A DNA stretch of 6,360 nt from Gammaproteobacteria bacterium (GCA_030632625.1 DAOVUK010000201.1:1-6360); one strand, 5' to 3'; positions 1 through 4,946 are shown, counted from the stretch's first letter. Numbers and translations: made by a program. The notes: a model not told the origin generated them from the sequence alone.

Positions 1-58
1 AATTCATTCGCCTGGATGTGAGTCTACAATCTCGCAAGGCGAATGAATTCGCCCCTAC
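1..58. repeat. Truncated GTAG...CTAC palindromic repeat at window edge
   Basis: The first 12 bases (AATTCATTCGCC) are the exact reverse complement of 38-49 (GGCGAATGAATT), with a 25-nt loop between them. The right arm continues as CGCCCCTAC (50-58), so the left arm very probably begins with GTAGGGGCG just outside the window. The right arm can also fold by itself (GGCGAA-TGAA-TTCGCC, 38-53). The ending CGCCCCTAC closely resembles CGTCTCTAC, the end of the 28-bp palindrome at 4980-5007, which suggests one repeat family. Such palindromes are widespread non-coding repeats in many bacterial genomes. Membership is inferred, because the left end is not visible. Confidence 0.6.
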
Positions 59-117
59 ATATGATAGGCATTCTTTAAAGAACATGAATGTAAAGTGTAA
101 AGCAGTTTGGTCAGTCC

Positions 118-144
118 CATCCTTTCCAATAGCTGGAAAGGATG
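118..144. other. Perfect 11-bp hairpin downstream of hsp20
   Basis: CATCCTTTCCA (118-128) and TGGAAAGGATG (134-144) form a perfect stem with a 5-nt loop, 14 bp past the hsp20 stop codon. It lies where an hsp20 terminator would be expected, but no T-tract follows the stem on either strand. It may be a 3' mRNA-stabilising stem or a factor-dependent stop rather than a classical intrinsic terminator. Confidence 0.4.
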
Positions 145-158
145 TAAAAAATAAACAA

Positions 159-587
159 CTAATGAATATCAACTTTCATGGTTTCCGGTGTTTTTTTTAT
201 TGTTTTAGGAATGCTCAGATTGAGTACTCCATCGACATACTCCGCGGTGATGGCGCTTGCCTCAATATTATCTGGTAAGTCAAAGCGTCTGGTAAAAGTT
301 CCGTGAAAGCGTTCTATACGATGCTGTTTTTCGTCTTTGGTTTCTTCTTCAGTCTTACGTTCACCTTTTAGTGTTAATACACCATTAGAAAGAGAAACAT
401 CAACATCTTCTTTCTTGACTCCAGGGAGTTCAGCTTTAATATGAAATGCTTCTTCTGTTTCTGTGATATCGGCGAGTGGTGACCATTCAGGTGAAGAATC
501 ACCAGCGTATTTGGCTAATAAACCAGTTGGATTACGACTAAAAACATCATCAATTCCCCATAAAGGATTCCAGCGAGCTAAGGTCAT
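159..587 (-). CDS. Hsp20 family small heat shock protein (alpha-crystallin domain)
   Basis: This is a 142-residue ATP-independent holdase chaperone of the cytoplasm, which binds unfolding proteins during stress and forms large oligomers. The short N-terminal arm starts MTLARWNPLW, typical of bacterial Hsp20. The alpha-crystallin domain spans about residues 33-130 and has LPGV (54-57), NGVLTL (68-73), ERFHGTFTRRFDLP (92-105) and DGVLNLSIPK (119-128). The C-terminal tail ends MKVDIH, where VDI could act as the I/V-x-I anchor used for oligomer assembly. The length is normal for the family. The start is fixed by a strong SD, AGGAGGT (593-599 on the complementary strand), five bases from the ATG. 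A possible sigma-32 promoter lies upstream (664-694). The gene appears monocistronic, because the next minus-strand gene (rubredoxin) lies over 300 bp upstream and has its own terminator-like stem. Confidence 0.96.
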   Translation of the reverse strand: MTLARWNPLWGIDDVFSRNPTGLLAKYAGDSSPEWSPLADITETEEAFHIKAELPGVKKEDVDVSLSNGVLTLKGERKTEEETKDEKQHRIERFHGTFTRRFDLPDNIEASAITAEYVDGVLNLSIPKTIKKTPETMKVDIH

Positions 588-663
588 CTCACACCTCCTT
601 TTATTTATAGTAACTGGTTGCAGAGAAAGATTTTAAAATACCTGTTTCTATCTTCTCTACTAT

Positions 664-694
664 AAATGTAGTATATAAATACTTATATTTCAAG
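664..694 (-). promoter_or_regulatory. Candidate sigma-32 heat-shock promoter for hsp20
   Basis: Read on the minus strand there is an exact CTTGAAA (688-694), a 16-bp spacer, then CTACATTT (664-671). These match the sigma-32 pattern CTTGAAA / CCCCATNT, the second box at five informative positions. The predicted start near 657 would give a 5' UTR of about 70 nt. The fit to an hsp20 gene supports it, but the -10 box is imperfect and the spacer is at the long end. Confidence 0.5.
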
Positions 695-843
695 TTGTTA
701 AGCTGATCTATGTCAAATCAATCCGAATTTAGTGATTAATATCAGCTGCGGTGTTTAATGTCAAAAAAAAAGAGTTAAGTGATATACACCAGAAGAAAAC
801 AGGGGGAAGAGAAGTGCCGCAAAAACGTTTTGTGGTGAGAATT

Positions 844-890
844 AAAGCGACTTAAAACAGCATATTATTTTTCTAGGTTTAAGTCACTTT
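844..890 (-). terminator. Terminator-like stem after rubredoxin
   Basis: AAAGCGACTTAAA (844-856) and TTTAAGTCACTTT (878-890) are inverted repeats differing at one position. In minus-strand RNA that position becomes a G-U pair, so all 13 pairs form, around a 21-nt loop. The stem starts 14 bp after the rubredoxin stop. The descending arm ends in U-rich sequence (UUUAAUU), but there is no clean U-tract and the loop is long, so strength is uncertain. Confidence 0.45.
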
Positions 891-903
891 TAACTGGAAA
901 ATA

Positions 904-1068
904 TTAAATTTCTTCCATTTCAAATTCATGTTTGCCTTTAGAACAGTCCGGACACAACCAGTCTTCAGGTATATCTTCCCAAGGAGTACCCGGAGCGATG
1001 CCATCGTCAGGTAAGCCATCTTTTTCAACATAAATAAAACTGCAGATCTTGCAACACCATGTCTTCAT
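904..1068 (-). CDS. Rubredoxin
   Basis: This 54-residue one-iron electron carrier was found by reading the minus strand directly. Iron would be bound by two CxxC pairs: C6-K-I-C9 and C39-P-D-C42. Between them lies the typical rubredoxin core: Y13, D21-D22-G23-I24, P26-G27-T28, then W30-E-D-I-P-E-D-W-L-C-P-D-C. F49 near the end matches the usual KxxF. Length is standard for a single-domain rubredoxin. An AGGAG SD (1075-1079, complement) lies six bases from the ATG and a near-consensus promoter lies farther upstream. Two oddities: the glycine that normally follows the second cysteine of each pair (CxxCG, CPxCG) is serine in both places, and an extra cysteine (C5) precedes the first ligand. Such proteins pass electrons to oxygenases, oxygen-reducing flavoproteins or peroxide-reducing enzymes. 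The partner is not in this window. Confidence 0.93.
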   Translation of the reverse strand: MKTWCCKICSFIYVEKDGLPDDGIAPGTPWEDIPEDWLCPDCSKGKHEFEMEEI

Positions 1069-1109
1069 TTAAAACTCCTAAAATAAATAACCAAGCAAAT
1101 AAGTAAGGT

Positions 1110-1138
1110 ATTCTAGTTTGATTTTTTATAATTGTCAA
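1110..1138 (-). promoter_or_regulatory. Sigma-70 promoter for rubredoxin
   Basis: On the minus strand there is a perfect -35 TTGACA (1133-1138), a 17-bp spacer and a -10 TAGAAT (1110-1115, five of six consensus bases). The start would fall near 1103, giving a leader of about 35 nt that contains the AGGAG ribosome-binding site. This is the best sigma-70 promoter in the window. Confidence 0.75.
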
Positions 1139-1225
1139 AATTAAGCCTGAAGCAATGAAACAAGTAAGATTTTTTACTATGATTAAAATTAAACTGCAAT
1201 AAACATCATTGTATTCCTATATTTA

Positions 1226-1239
1226 TTGATCTAGATCAA
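1226..1239 (+). promoter_or_regulatory. FNR/Anr-type binding site upstream of the START unit
   Basis: TTGATCTAGATCAA is a perfect match to the FNR/CRP-family consensus TTGAT-N4-ATCAA. Its centre (1232.5) lies 41.5 bp upstream of about 1274. A -10-like TACATT (1263-1268, four of six) would start transcription there, which is the spacing of a class-II FNR-activated promoter. The ATG at 1292 follows 18 bp later. The site also lies about 130 bp upstream of the predicted rubredoxin start, too far for simple activation of that gene. Binding by FNR is inferred; a dedicated CRP/FNR relative is also possible. Confidence 0.65.
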
Positions 1240-1262
1240 TTATTTTGTGCTATAGTTAATTA

Positions 1263-1268
1263 TACATT
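1263..1268 (+). promoter_or_regulatory. Probable -10 element of the FNR-type promoter
   Basis: TACATT matches the -10 consensus at four of six positions and sits where a class-II site centred at 1232.5 would need it. There is no convincing -35 box, as expected for an activator-dependent promoter. An alternative -10, TATAGT (1251-1256), would put the FNR site at about -30, which would suit repression better. Confidence 0.4.
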
Positions 1269-1291
1269 AATCTAAGAACAGGATGAATGTC

Positions 1292-1531
1292 ATGGTTCAC
1301 AGCCAATCAATATATGATGCTTCATTACTTTGCTGTTCTTTTTCTGCAGTATTTACTGAACTCGATTTTAGTAAAATTGAAGAAGAAATGTTGCTTAATA
1401 CCCCTCAAGCCGGAATCTCTCTGGATATGGCCAATGTTTATTCCAGAGTCAGAAAAAAAACATTCACCCAGCCATTCATCCAACTATTCATCCAACCATG
1501 GATACCCAGTGTTATCGTATTGAATCGATGA
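1292..1531 (+). CDS. 5' part of a frameshifted small gene related to the START protein's N-terminus
   Basis: This is a 79-residue frame of unknown function. Its first 57 residues align without gaps to the first 57 of the downstream START protein: 23 identities by eye, including SQSI, CC, FS, DF, EE, LLN and YS. The start at 1292 is preferred to the in-frame ATG at 1283 because both genes share the same start context, CAGGAYGAATRTCATG, with AGGA eight bases from the ATG. The equivalent of the downstream signal peptide is less hydrophobic here. After SRVRKK (ending at the A8 run, 1453-1460) the frame runs into a short tail and stops at 1531. The -1 frame stays open to 1701, so the intact product is probably about 136 residues, made from both frames. 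It may be a decaying pseudogene, a sequencing error or a true frameshift. Confidence 0.55.
   Translation: MVHSQSIYDASLLCCSFSAVFTELDFSKIEEEMLLNTPQAGISLDMANVYSRVRKKTFTQPFIQLFIQPWIPSVIVLNR
1453..1460 (+). other. A8 run: slippery site or frameshift mutation
   Basis: In the frame of the 1292 gene the run reads aga-aaa-aaa-aca, so it contains the classic -1 slippery heptamer A-AAA-AAA in the right register. Slipping back one base moves translation into the frame that runs AAC ATT CAC CCA... and stays open to the TGA at 1699-1701. This could be programmed -1 frameshifting, polymerase slippage, phase variation or a simple indel. The sequence alone cannot decide. Confidence 0.5.
1461..1496 (+). repeat. 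Three tandem 12-bp repeats encoding IHP(A/T)
   Basis: The copies are CATTCACCCAGC, CATTCATCCAAC and TATTCATCCAAC, immediately after the A8 run, followed by a partial CAT. The 12-bp unit keeps frame: the -1 frame reads IHPA-IHPT-IHPT, the upstream frame reads TQPF-IQLF-IQPW. Copies differ at one to three bases, so this is an ageing or selected repeat. It may be a length-variable linker. Confidence 0.85.
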
Positions 1532-1701
1532 TGTTTATCAATACGATTGCTGAATTTAATGGCGGAGAGTCTTCTTATGCTGATGCTGATGGTGTTGTCT
1601 CTGCAAGTGTGGCATATCCCAAAATTTATCTGAGTTCTCAGCACAGTTTGCCTGTTAATGTCGTTTTAAAACTCGTTTATAAATCAGGACGAATATCATG
1701 A
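1498..1701 (+). CDS. 3' part of the frameshifted small gene
   Basis: This 67-residue frame (counted from the ATG at 1498) is open from before the A8 run to a TGA that overlaps the START gene's ATG as ATGA, the usual sign of translational coupling. It contains GGESSYADADGVVSASVAYPKIYLSSQHSLPVNVVLKL, a short strand-rich stretch I do not recognise; I see no match to the START domain. No SD precedes the ATG at 1498, so it is more likely translated as a continuation of the 1292 frame through the A8 run than as a separate gene. The tail keeping an open frame right up to the coupled start argues that the -1 frame is the original one. Confidence 0.4.
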   Translation: MDTQCYRIESMMFINTIAEFNGGESSYADADGVVSASVAYPKIYLSSQHSLPVNVVLKLVYKSGRIS

Positions 1702-2654
1702 GATATAGTCAATCAATAGGTGGTATTTTTCTTTTCTGCTGTTTTTTTTCTATACTGCTTGCTGATAATGATTTCAACAGCTTTGAAGAAGATGTGTTAT
1801 TAAATCCTGCCGCTATTGGGCAGGCCGCAGATGACGTGATAATTTATTCCGCAAGCAGTAGTAAAACTAGCCGAAAAGCGCTGGCTAGTCATTTAAATGA
1901 TATTCAGTTAATGCAGTCAGTGGCTATGGCAGTCGGAGCCAACTCCGGTGAATTCAGCCATTACCTGAAATTAAACAGCGATGGTATCAAGGTTTATCTT
2001 TTCAGCCATAAACAGTCAAAATTTGGAACATTTAAGGCAATTACTCATATTAAGGCTTCAATGGACAGTATTTTAGCGGTTATGTTTGATAATACTATCT
2101 GTGCTGAATGGGTTCACTCCTGTGGTCAATCATTTATATTAGACGATGTCAGCTTTACTGAGCGATATCATTATCAGACATTTTACATTCCTTTTCCTTT
2201 TAGTGATCGCGACTTTATTTTTCACTCAATTATGGTGCAAAACCCCCGTTCCAGAACGGTTGATATCACCATGTTCGGTGTGCCGGATTATTGTAATGAT
2301 AAACAATCAATTCAATGTGATAAAGTGAATCAATCCGAACTTGTACGTGTGCGAAAATCAATTGGTACATATAAGCTGGAACCTGATTCTATGGGGACAA
2401 AAATTACCTGGATACAACATACCGATCCTGGTGGTAATATTCCAGCCTGGCTGGTGAATCAGTTTGCTGCATCGACGCCATATTGGACATTCAAAAATCT
2501 GGCTGAAATGGTTAAACAGGAAAAATACAAATATGCAAAGCTGATTTATAATAAAGAAGGGGTGGCTACTGCGCTTGAGGTGCCGATACTCAGCAGTCGG
2601 GTAAAAAAATTGACGATGACATCGGGTGATAAGAAATTAAGCAATATTGATTAA
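1698..2654 (+). CDS. START-domain (StAR-like, SRPBCC fold) lipid-binding protein with signal peptide
   Basis: A 318-residue protein expected to bind a hydrophobic ligand in a helix-grip pocket, exported to the periplasm or envelope. Residues 1-22 look like a signal peptide: a short polar start, hydrophobic IFLFCCFFSILLA, and a likely cut after A22. The START region is about residues 85-285: GEFSHYLKLNSDGIKVYL at its beginning, FYIPFPFSDRDFIF (162-175) in the middle, and the family-typical HTDPGGNIPAWLVN plus TPYWTFKNLAEMV near the end (241-272). C199, C207, C135 and C142 could form disulfides after export. The ATG is supported by AGGA eight bases upstream and overlaps the preceding stop by four bases (ATGA), so translation is probably coupled. 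Transcription likely comes from the FNR-type promoter near 1274. The bound lipid cannot be predicted. Confidence 0.88.
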   Translation: MRYSQSIGGIFLFCCFFSILLADNDFNSFEEDVLLNPAAIGQAADDVIIYSASSSKTSRKALASHLNDIQLMQSVAMAVGANSGEFSHYLKLNSDGIKVYLFSHKQSKFGTFKAITHIKASMDSILAVMFDNTICAEWVHSCGQSFILDDVSFTERYHYQTFYIPFPFSDRDFIFHSIMVQNPRSRTVDITMFGVPDYCNDKQSIQCDKVNQSELVRVRKSIGTYKLEPDSMGTKITWIQHTDPGGNIPAWLVNQFAASTPYWTFKNLAEMVKQEKYKYAKLIYNKEGVATALEVPILSSRVKKLTMTSGDKKLSNID

Positions 2655-2669
2655 GCATGCATTGACTAT

Positions 2670-2700
2670 TCAAAACAACCTTGTATCAAGTTTGTTTTGA
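2670..2700 (+). terminator. Hairpin after the START gene, possible terminator
   Basis: TCAAAACAA (2670-2678) pairs perfectly with TTGTTTTGA (2692-2700). Inside it CTTG/CAAG adds four more pairs around a 3-nt loop, with one C-T mismatch between the two stems. It starts 16 bp after the stop codon. The descending arm is T-rich but is not followed by a T-run. A competing stem GTATCAA/TTGATAC (2683-2703) uses part of the same bases. Confidence 0.4.
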
Positions 2701-2723
2701 TACCTTGCGATGCTAAGATTGAG

Positions 2724-2746
2724 TGACCGATTTAACAATCCGGTCA
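2724..2746. other. Short hairpin, middle of three
   Basis: TGACCG (2724-2729) and CGGTCA (2741-2746) are a perfect inverted repeat. Allowing one bulged C, pairing continues with ATT/AAT to a TAAC loop, giving about nine pairs. No T-run follows on either strand. Role unknown. Confidence 0.35.
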
Positions 2747-2752
2747 TTTAGT

Positions 2753-2782
2753 TGTAACAGACCTCATTGAGCATCTGTTACA
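2753..2782. promoter_or_regulatory. Long dyad upstream of the GAF gene
   Basis: TGTAACAGA (2753-2761) and TCTGTTACA (2774-2782) are perfect 9-bp inverted repeats 12 bp apart. The spacer contains CTC-ATT-GAG, so a single strand could fold completely. It ends 46 bp before the GAF start codon. With no T-run after it, an operator or an mRNA leader hairpin for the GAF gene is as likely as a terminator. Confidence 0.4.
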
Positions 2783-2828
2783 CTAGAAATAGGGATGAAG
2801 TTTAAGATATCAAGCATGGCCGGAAAAA

Positions 2829-3428
2829 ATGTCTAATAGCACAACAGTTTTCAATCAAATATCAACCAGACTGTCCAGAGAAACTGATTTACAGACGCAA
2901 CTGGCGATCGTTGTTGAAGGGGCAATGGACCTCACTCATGCTGATGCCGGTACCTTATATTCAATTTTTGAGCATCAATTATTGAAATTTGAAGTGGTGC
3001 TTAACCGTTCATTAGATATCAATAAAAAAGCACCCGAGATTGATTTTCCCGGCATTCCTATTCATGAGGATGGGGTTGCAAATGCTTCAATGGTTGTGGT
3101 GAATTGTGTTTTACTGGAAAGAAGCATTCTGATTGATGATATTTATAATGAAGATTCATACAATTTTTCCGGTACCCGGGCATTTGATGAAAAAACAGGC
3201 TATCGAACTCATTCAGTTTTAACGGTGCCGATTTTTGATTTCGAGAAAAAAATTATTGGTGTGATTCAGTTAATTAATGCTCAGGACGATGAGGGACAGA
3301 TCCGGGTGTTTAATGACAATGATAAAGATCTAGTCAATTTGTTTGTATTACAGACTGCCTTTACACTGTCATCCAAGATTTTAATCGATAAACAAAAAGT
3401 ACTTTTTAAATCAATTGAGCCATCTTAA
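2829..3428 (+). CDS. Stand-alone GAF-domain protein
   Basis: This 199-residue protein is almost entirely one GAF domain (about residues 18-185), a small-molecule sensing fold. DLTHADAGTLY (34-44), DFPGIPIHEDG (72-82), DIYNEDSYNFSGTRAFDEKTGYRTHSVLTVPI (104-135) and GVIQLINAQDD (144-154) match the GAF type found in front of HD-GYP, cyclase and other signalling domains. FDEKTGYR is the stretch that includes the 'NKFDE' motif of cyclic-nucleotide-binding GAF domains, but the N-K residues are replaced (TRAFDE). No output domain follows: the gene stops 17 bp before a converging gene, so it acts through a partner or is a truncated sensor. The SD is weak (GGA five bases from the ATG). An ATG 13 bases upstream opens only a 6-codon frame. 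A strong dyad lies upstream (2753-2782). Confidence 0.87.
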   Translation: MSNSTTVFNQISTRLSRETDLQTQLAIVVEGAMDLTHADAGTLYSIFEHQLLKFEVVLNRSLDINKKAPEIDFPGIPIHEDGVANASMVVVNCVLLERSILIDDIYNEDSYNFSGTRAFDEKTGYRTHSVLTVPIFDFEKKIIGVIQLINAQDDEGQIRVFNDNDKDLVNLFVLQTAFTLSSKILIDKQKVLFKSIEPS

Positions 3429-3445
3429 TGCTGTTTAGAAATGAA

Positions 3446-3871
3446 TTATCTCTTGCATAGTGGCCTGTTATCCGGATTTTCTACCGCACTGGCAATGGCA
3501 TTAATGAGTTCTAATATTTCTTCAGAAGTGAGGGCCGCTGATAATTTATAAATCAGATTTGCATCAACATCAGCAAGCACTGTACTGCCGTCAGCTAAAT
3601 TAACGCTGATTCCGGCATTTTCAATTTCCCCTTCATTTTCTTCTGCTTCGATTGAAATCAGTTGTGCATTCAAATCCATCATTTCATCATAATAGTCTTC
3701 TATCTTATCTATGACATCGAGTTCATAATCATCACTGATACTGACAGTAAAACCGGTTTCTTCAACAGATGCCTGAAATTCAGTATCATTTTCGTAAGCA
3801 ATTTCTTCACCATCAAGAAAGCCCTGAAACTTCTTTAATGGTGTTTCGTGGAAAAAAATAAAATCAAGCAT
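3446..3871 (-). CDS. Conserved hypothetical acidic protein
   Basis: A 141-residue, strongly acidic cytoplasmic protein with no signal peptide or membrane segment. The opening MLDFIFFHETPLKKF and the ending AVENPDNRPLCKR resemble a small uncharacterised family that I associate with gammaproteobacteria, but I know no function for it. The middle holds an acidic helical stretch DVIDKIEDYYDEMMDLNAQL (52-71), then GISVNLADGSTVLADVDANLIYKL (87-110), which looks like two strands and a helix, and a C-terminal helix (114-131). The start is supported by GGA/GAG a few bases upstream on the minus strand. The gene converges on the GAF gene with only 17 bp between stops and no visible terminator. The upstream 213 bp before the next plus-strand gene leaves room for its promoter, which I could not define. 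Confidence 0.8.
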   Translation of the reverse strand: MLDFIFFHETPLKKFQGFLDGEEIAYENDTEFQASVEETGFTVSISDDYELDVIDKIEDYYDEMMDLNAQLISIEAEENEGEIENAGISVNLADGSTVLADVDANLIYKLSAALTSEEILELINAIASAVENPDNRPLCKR

Positions 3872-4084
3872 TTCTCAGTTCCATATAATAAATTTTGACT
3901 GAATTTTAGCGTAAAAATCATACAATAAACAGCGCAAAGATGAATTTTCTCTGTGCTGTAGATGGTGCTCAGCTTATAACGTCAGACAGTACTGAACAGG
4001 ATAAATTTCATTATAAGTATGTTATTATTGCCGCTTTAATAAAAGCCTGTCAGAGCGCTGCTGCGGAGAAAAAATACTGAGAAA

Positions 4085-4552
4085 ATGGAACTTCTGATAC
4101 TGCCTGACCAATTTATTATTAAGCAATCTCCGCAATGGATGGTCATATTGCTTTTATCGGGACTGCTGCTATTCCTGGTCAGTAAAAAGTGGCGTGCACA
4201 TCTGATAAAATTGCATAAACACAGTTTTATGCCGGGAGTGTTATTCACCATTAGTTTTATTTTCCTGATTGGCGGGATAAATCTTTATGTTTACAAAATT
4301 GTGCTTAACAAAGACGGCATTATTTTGTTTAATATTAAGCAATTTAATGAGCAGATAAAGTGGACTGATATCGCGCGAGTTGAATACCTGGAGCAGCAGA
4401 AAATAATTCTATTTGTGAAAAAAAAACTGGAAGAAAATGGGCAATGGCATAAACCCATAGAAATTGATTTAATCAAATTAGATAAGGGCAGTGTCAATAA
4501 AGTAAAAATTTTAATTGACCTGAAATTAAAACAAAGTAGAAGAGCTCATTAA
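4085..4552 (+). CDS. Small membrane protein with two membrane segments and a cytoplasmic beta-rich tail
   Basis: The function of this 155-residue protein is not recognised. Two hydrophobic segments are visible, about residues 19-34 and 50-70, separated by a basic loop (KKWRAHLIKLHKH). That charge pattern puts the loop, by the positive-inside rule, in the cytoplasm, and so would place both ends outside; the tail, however, resembles bacterial membrane-anchored PH-like domains (IVLNKDGIILFNIKQFNEQIKWTDIARVEYLEQQKIILF), which are normally cytoplasmic, so topology is unsettled. The C-terminus is lysine-rich. The ATG follows an in-frame stop and has only a poor SD (TGAG next to it, GGAG 16 bases away). 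The next gene starts 21 bp after its stop, so the two are probably co-transcribed. Confidence 0.75.
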   Translation: MELLILPDQFIIKQSPQWMVILLLSGLLLFLVSKKWRAHLIKLHKHSFMPGVLFTISFIFLIGGINLYVYKIVLNKDGIILFNIKQFNEQIKWTDIARVEYLEQQKIILFVKKKLEENGQWHKPIEIDLIKLDKGSVNKVKILIDLKLKQSRRAH

Positions 4553-4573
4553 TATAAACGGGATGAATTAACT

Positions 4574-4942
4574 ATGTTTTATCTTTTTGCCTTATTTCTG
4601 TTACTTTTGGCAATGGCCAGTGGTCTCTCTTTACTGCTGATCAGCTTTGGCCTGGTTATCAATGGTTCCAGTGTACCATTCTGGCTGATTTATGTTATCG
4701 GCTTTCTTGCCTGTATTGGCTTAATAGGAAAAATCTCAACGTTTGATATTCAGCGACGCATTATTCAATTTGCCTCCGGATTCCAGATTTTATTAGGCAT
4801 TATTGCTGCAATTGCCATTTTTCTGGATAAACTGATGATAGTGAGTAGCGCTGAACCCATGATTTTGTGGGTTTTATTTCCGTTTGGAACCACTATTGGT
4901 ATCTGGGGTTTATCCCGGGTATCCAGTTTAAAGAATGACTAA
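4574..4942 (+). CDS. Small integral membrane protein, about four membrane segments
   Basis: The family of this 122-residue, very hydrophobic protein is not recognised. Membrane segments lie at about residues 4-28, 34-53, 66-84 and 95-114. A short charged loop, KISTFDIQRR (53-62), joins the second and third. No catalytic or metal-binding motif is visible. A GGGA ribosome-binding site (4560-4563) lies ten bases before the ATG, and the gene follows the previous membrane-protein gene by 21 bp, so they likely form a pair. The TAA stop (4940-4942) lies inside the 8-bp target duplication of the adjacent mobile element, so the insertion left the reading frame intact. Before insertion the gene ended about 30 bp before the amidohydrolase start. 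Confidence 0.75.
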   Translation: MFYLFALFLLLLAMASGLSLLLISFGLVINGSSVPFWLIYVIGFLACIGLIGKISTFDIQRRIIQFASGFQILLGIIAAIAIFLDKLMIVSSAEPMILWVLFPFGTTIGIWGLSRVSSLKND

Positions 4943-4946
4943 AAAA

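Larger units (their letters stand above)
588..903. other. Intergenic region between hsp20 and rubredoxin
   Basis: No credible gene is visible in these 316 bp. They hold the hsp20 SD and candidate heat-shock promoter, a 10-bp ATTTTAAAAT palindrome in the hsp20 leader, a nine-A run around 763-771, a small stem CCGCAAAA/TTTTGTGG (817-835, one G-T pair on the plus strand) and the rubredoxin terminator-like stem (844-890). The stretch between about 700 and 810 shows nothing I can assign. Confidence 0.6.

Noticed and set aside
71..82. 12-bp palindrome TTCTTTAAAGAA
   Set aside because: AT-rich palindromes of this size are expected by chance here, and it has no clear relation to a promoter or start.
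18..278. 86-codon plus-strand frame running from the palindromic repeat into hsp20
   Set aside because: It begins inside the repeat, overlaps the 3' end of hsp20 antisense, has no SD and no recognisable motif.
1461..1496. Tandem repeats as a CRISPR-like or iteron array
   Set aside because: Units are 12 bp with no spacers and lie in coding sequence; no origin features or cas genes nearby.
1287..1523. 78-codon frame overlapping the 1292 gene
   Set aside because: It lacks a correctly spaced SD and the homology to the START protein's N-terminus; it is an overlapping shadow frame.
1438..1644. Minus-strand 68-codon frame over the 12-bp repeats
   Set aside because: The repetitive MNSWMNGWVN arises from translating the tandem repeat backwards; no SD and no independent support.
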